This document shows, one piece after another, positions 12,951 to 12,956 of a stretch of 12,956 nucleotides of DNA. Origin of the DNA: Acidaminobacter sp964416305 (lineage in GTDB: Bacteria > Bacillota > Clostridia > Peptostreptococcales > Acidaminobacteraceae); the NCBI GenBank assembly GCA_964416305.1, contig CAYQDM010000049.1, positions 1 to 12,956 on the forward strand. The letters run 5' to 3'. The notes below the pieces were generated by a model. It searched no databases. It saw only the letters and a program-made list of their open reading frames with translations, and was not told the DNA's origin. The translations under genes were made by a program, and so were the position numbers. Numbering within the stretch: the first letter of the stretch is position 1; each line of letters starts with the position of its first letter.

Positions 12951-12956
12951 TGTTAC

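Overview
The window reads like a chromosomal segment of a Firmicute, probably a clostridial one. Strong AGGAGG-type ribosome binding sites, GTG/TTG starts, stem-plus-T-run terminators, a CotH-family lipoprotein and a YfcC-type carrier all fit this, but no marker gene is present, so the assignment is inference. Base composition is patchy: the sigma-54 regulator (1-1480) and the CotH gene (8785-10512) look GC-rich, while the peptidase/carrier/LysR block (4886-8635) and the membrane-protein gene (10846-11589) look AT-rich.

Layout. (1) 1-1480, minus: 5' part of a PAS/AAA+ sigma-54-dependent activator that runs off the left edge. (2) 1535-1671: array of a 24-nt repeat with a conserved tail. (3) 1738-2616, minus: pirin-family cupin protein. 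(4) 2768-4356, minus: DsbA/SpxH-like dithiol protein preceded by a SAM-methyltransferase-like gene. (5) 4357-4885: AT-rich intergenic region with two identical 10-bp palindromes, one stray 24-nt repeat unit and a terminator. (6) 4886-7540, minus: M20-type amidohydrolase and YfcC/DcuC-type carrier as a two-gene operon, divergent from a LysR regulator (7736-8635, plus), with candidate promoters and a dyad operator between them. (7) 8785-10512, minus: CotH-kinase lipoprotein. (8) 10846-11589, plus: unrecognised membrane protein with about seven TM segments. (9) 11751-12601, plus: translationally coupled VOC (COG3607-like) and SRPBCC/AHSA1-like genes ending at a strong terminator. (10) 12692-12956: second copy of the 24-nt array and tail, then a cluster of perfect hairpins that reads like the border of a mobile element.

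How the genes work together. The clearest functional unit is the LysR-carrier-amidohydrolase divergon: import of a small amide, peptide or N-acyl amino acid, then cytoplasmic hydrolysis. It resembles the abgR/abgABT plan of E. coli but with a different carrier family. The most unusual non-coding feature is the repeat family: two arrays of three 24-nt units, each followed by the same roughly 47-nt tail, in the same orientation about 11 kb apart, with a lone unit between them. No transposase or CRISPR gene is in the window, so what mobilises or uses these repeats is unknown. I found no gene cluster here that I would call a new defence or biosynthetic system.
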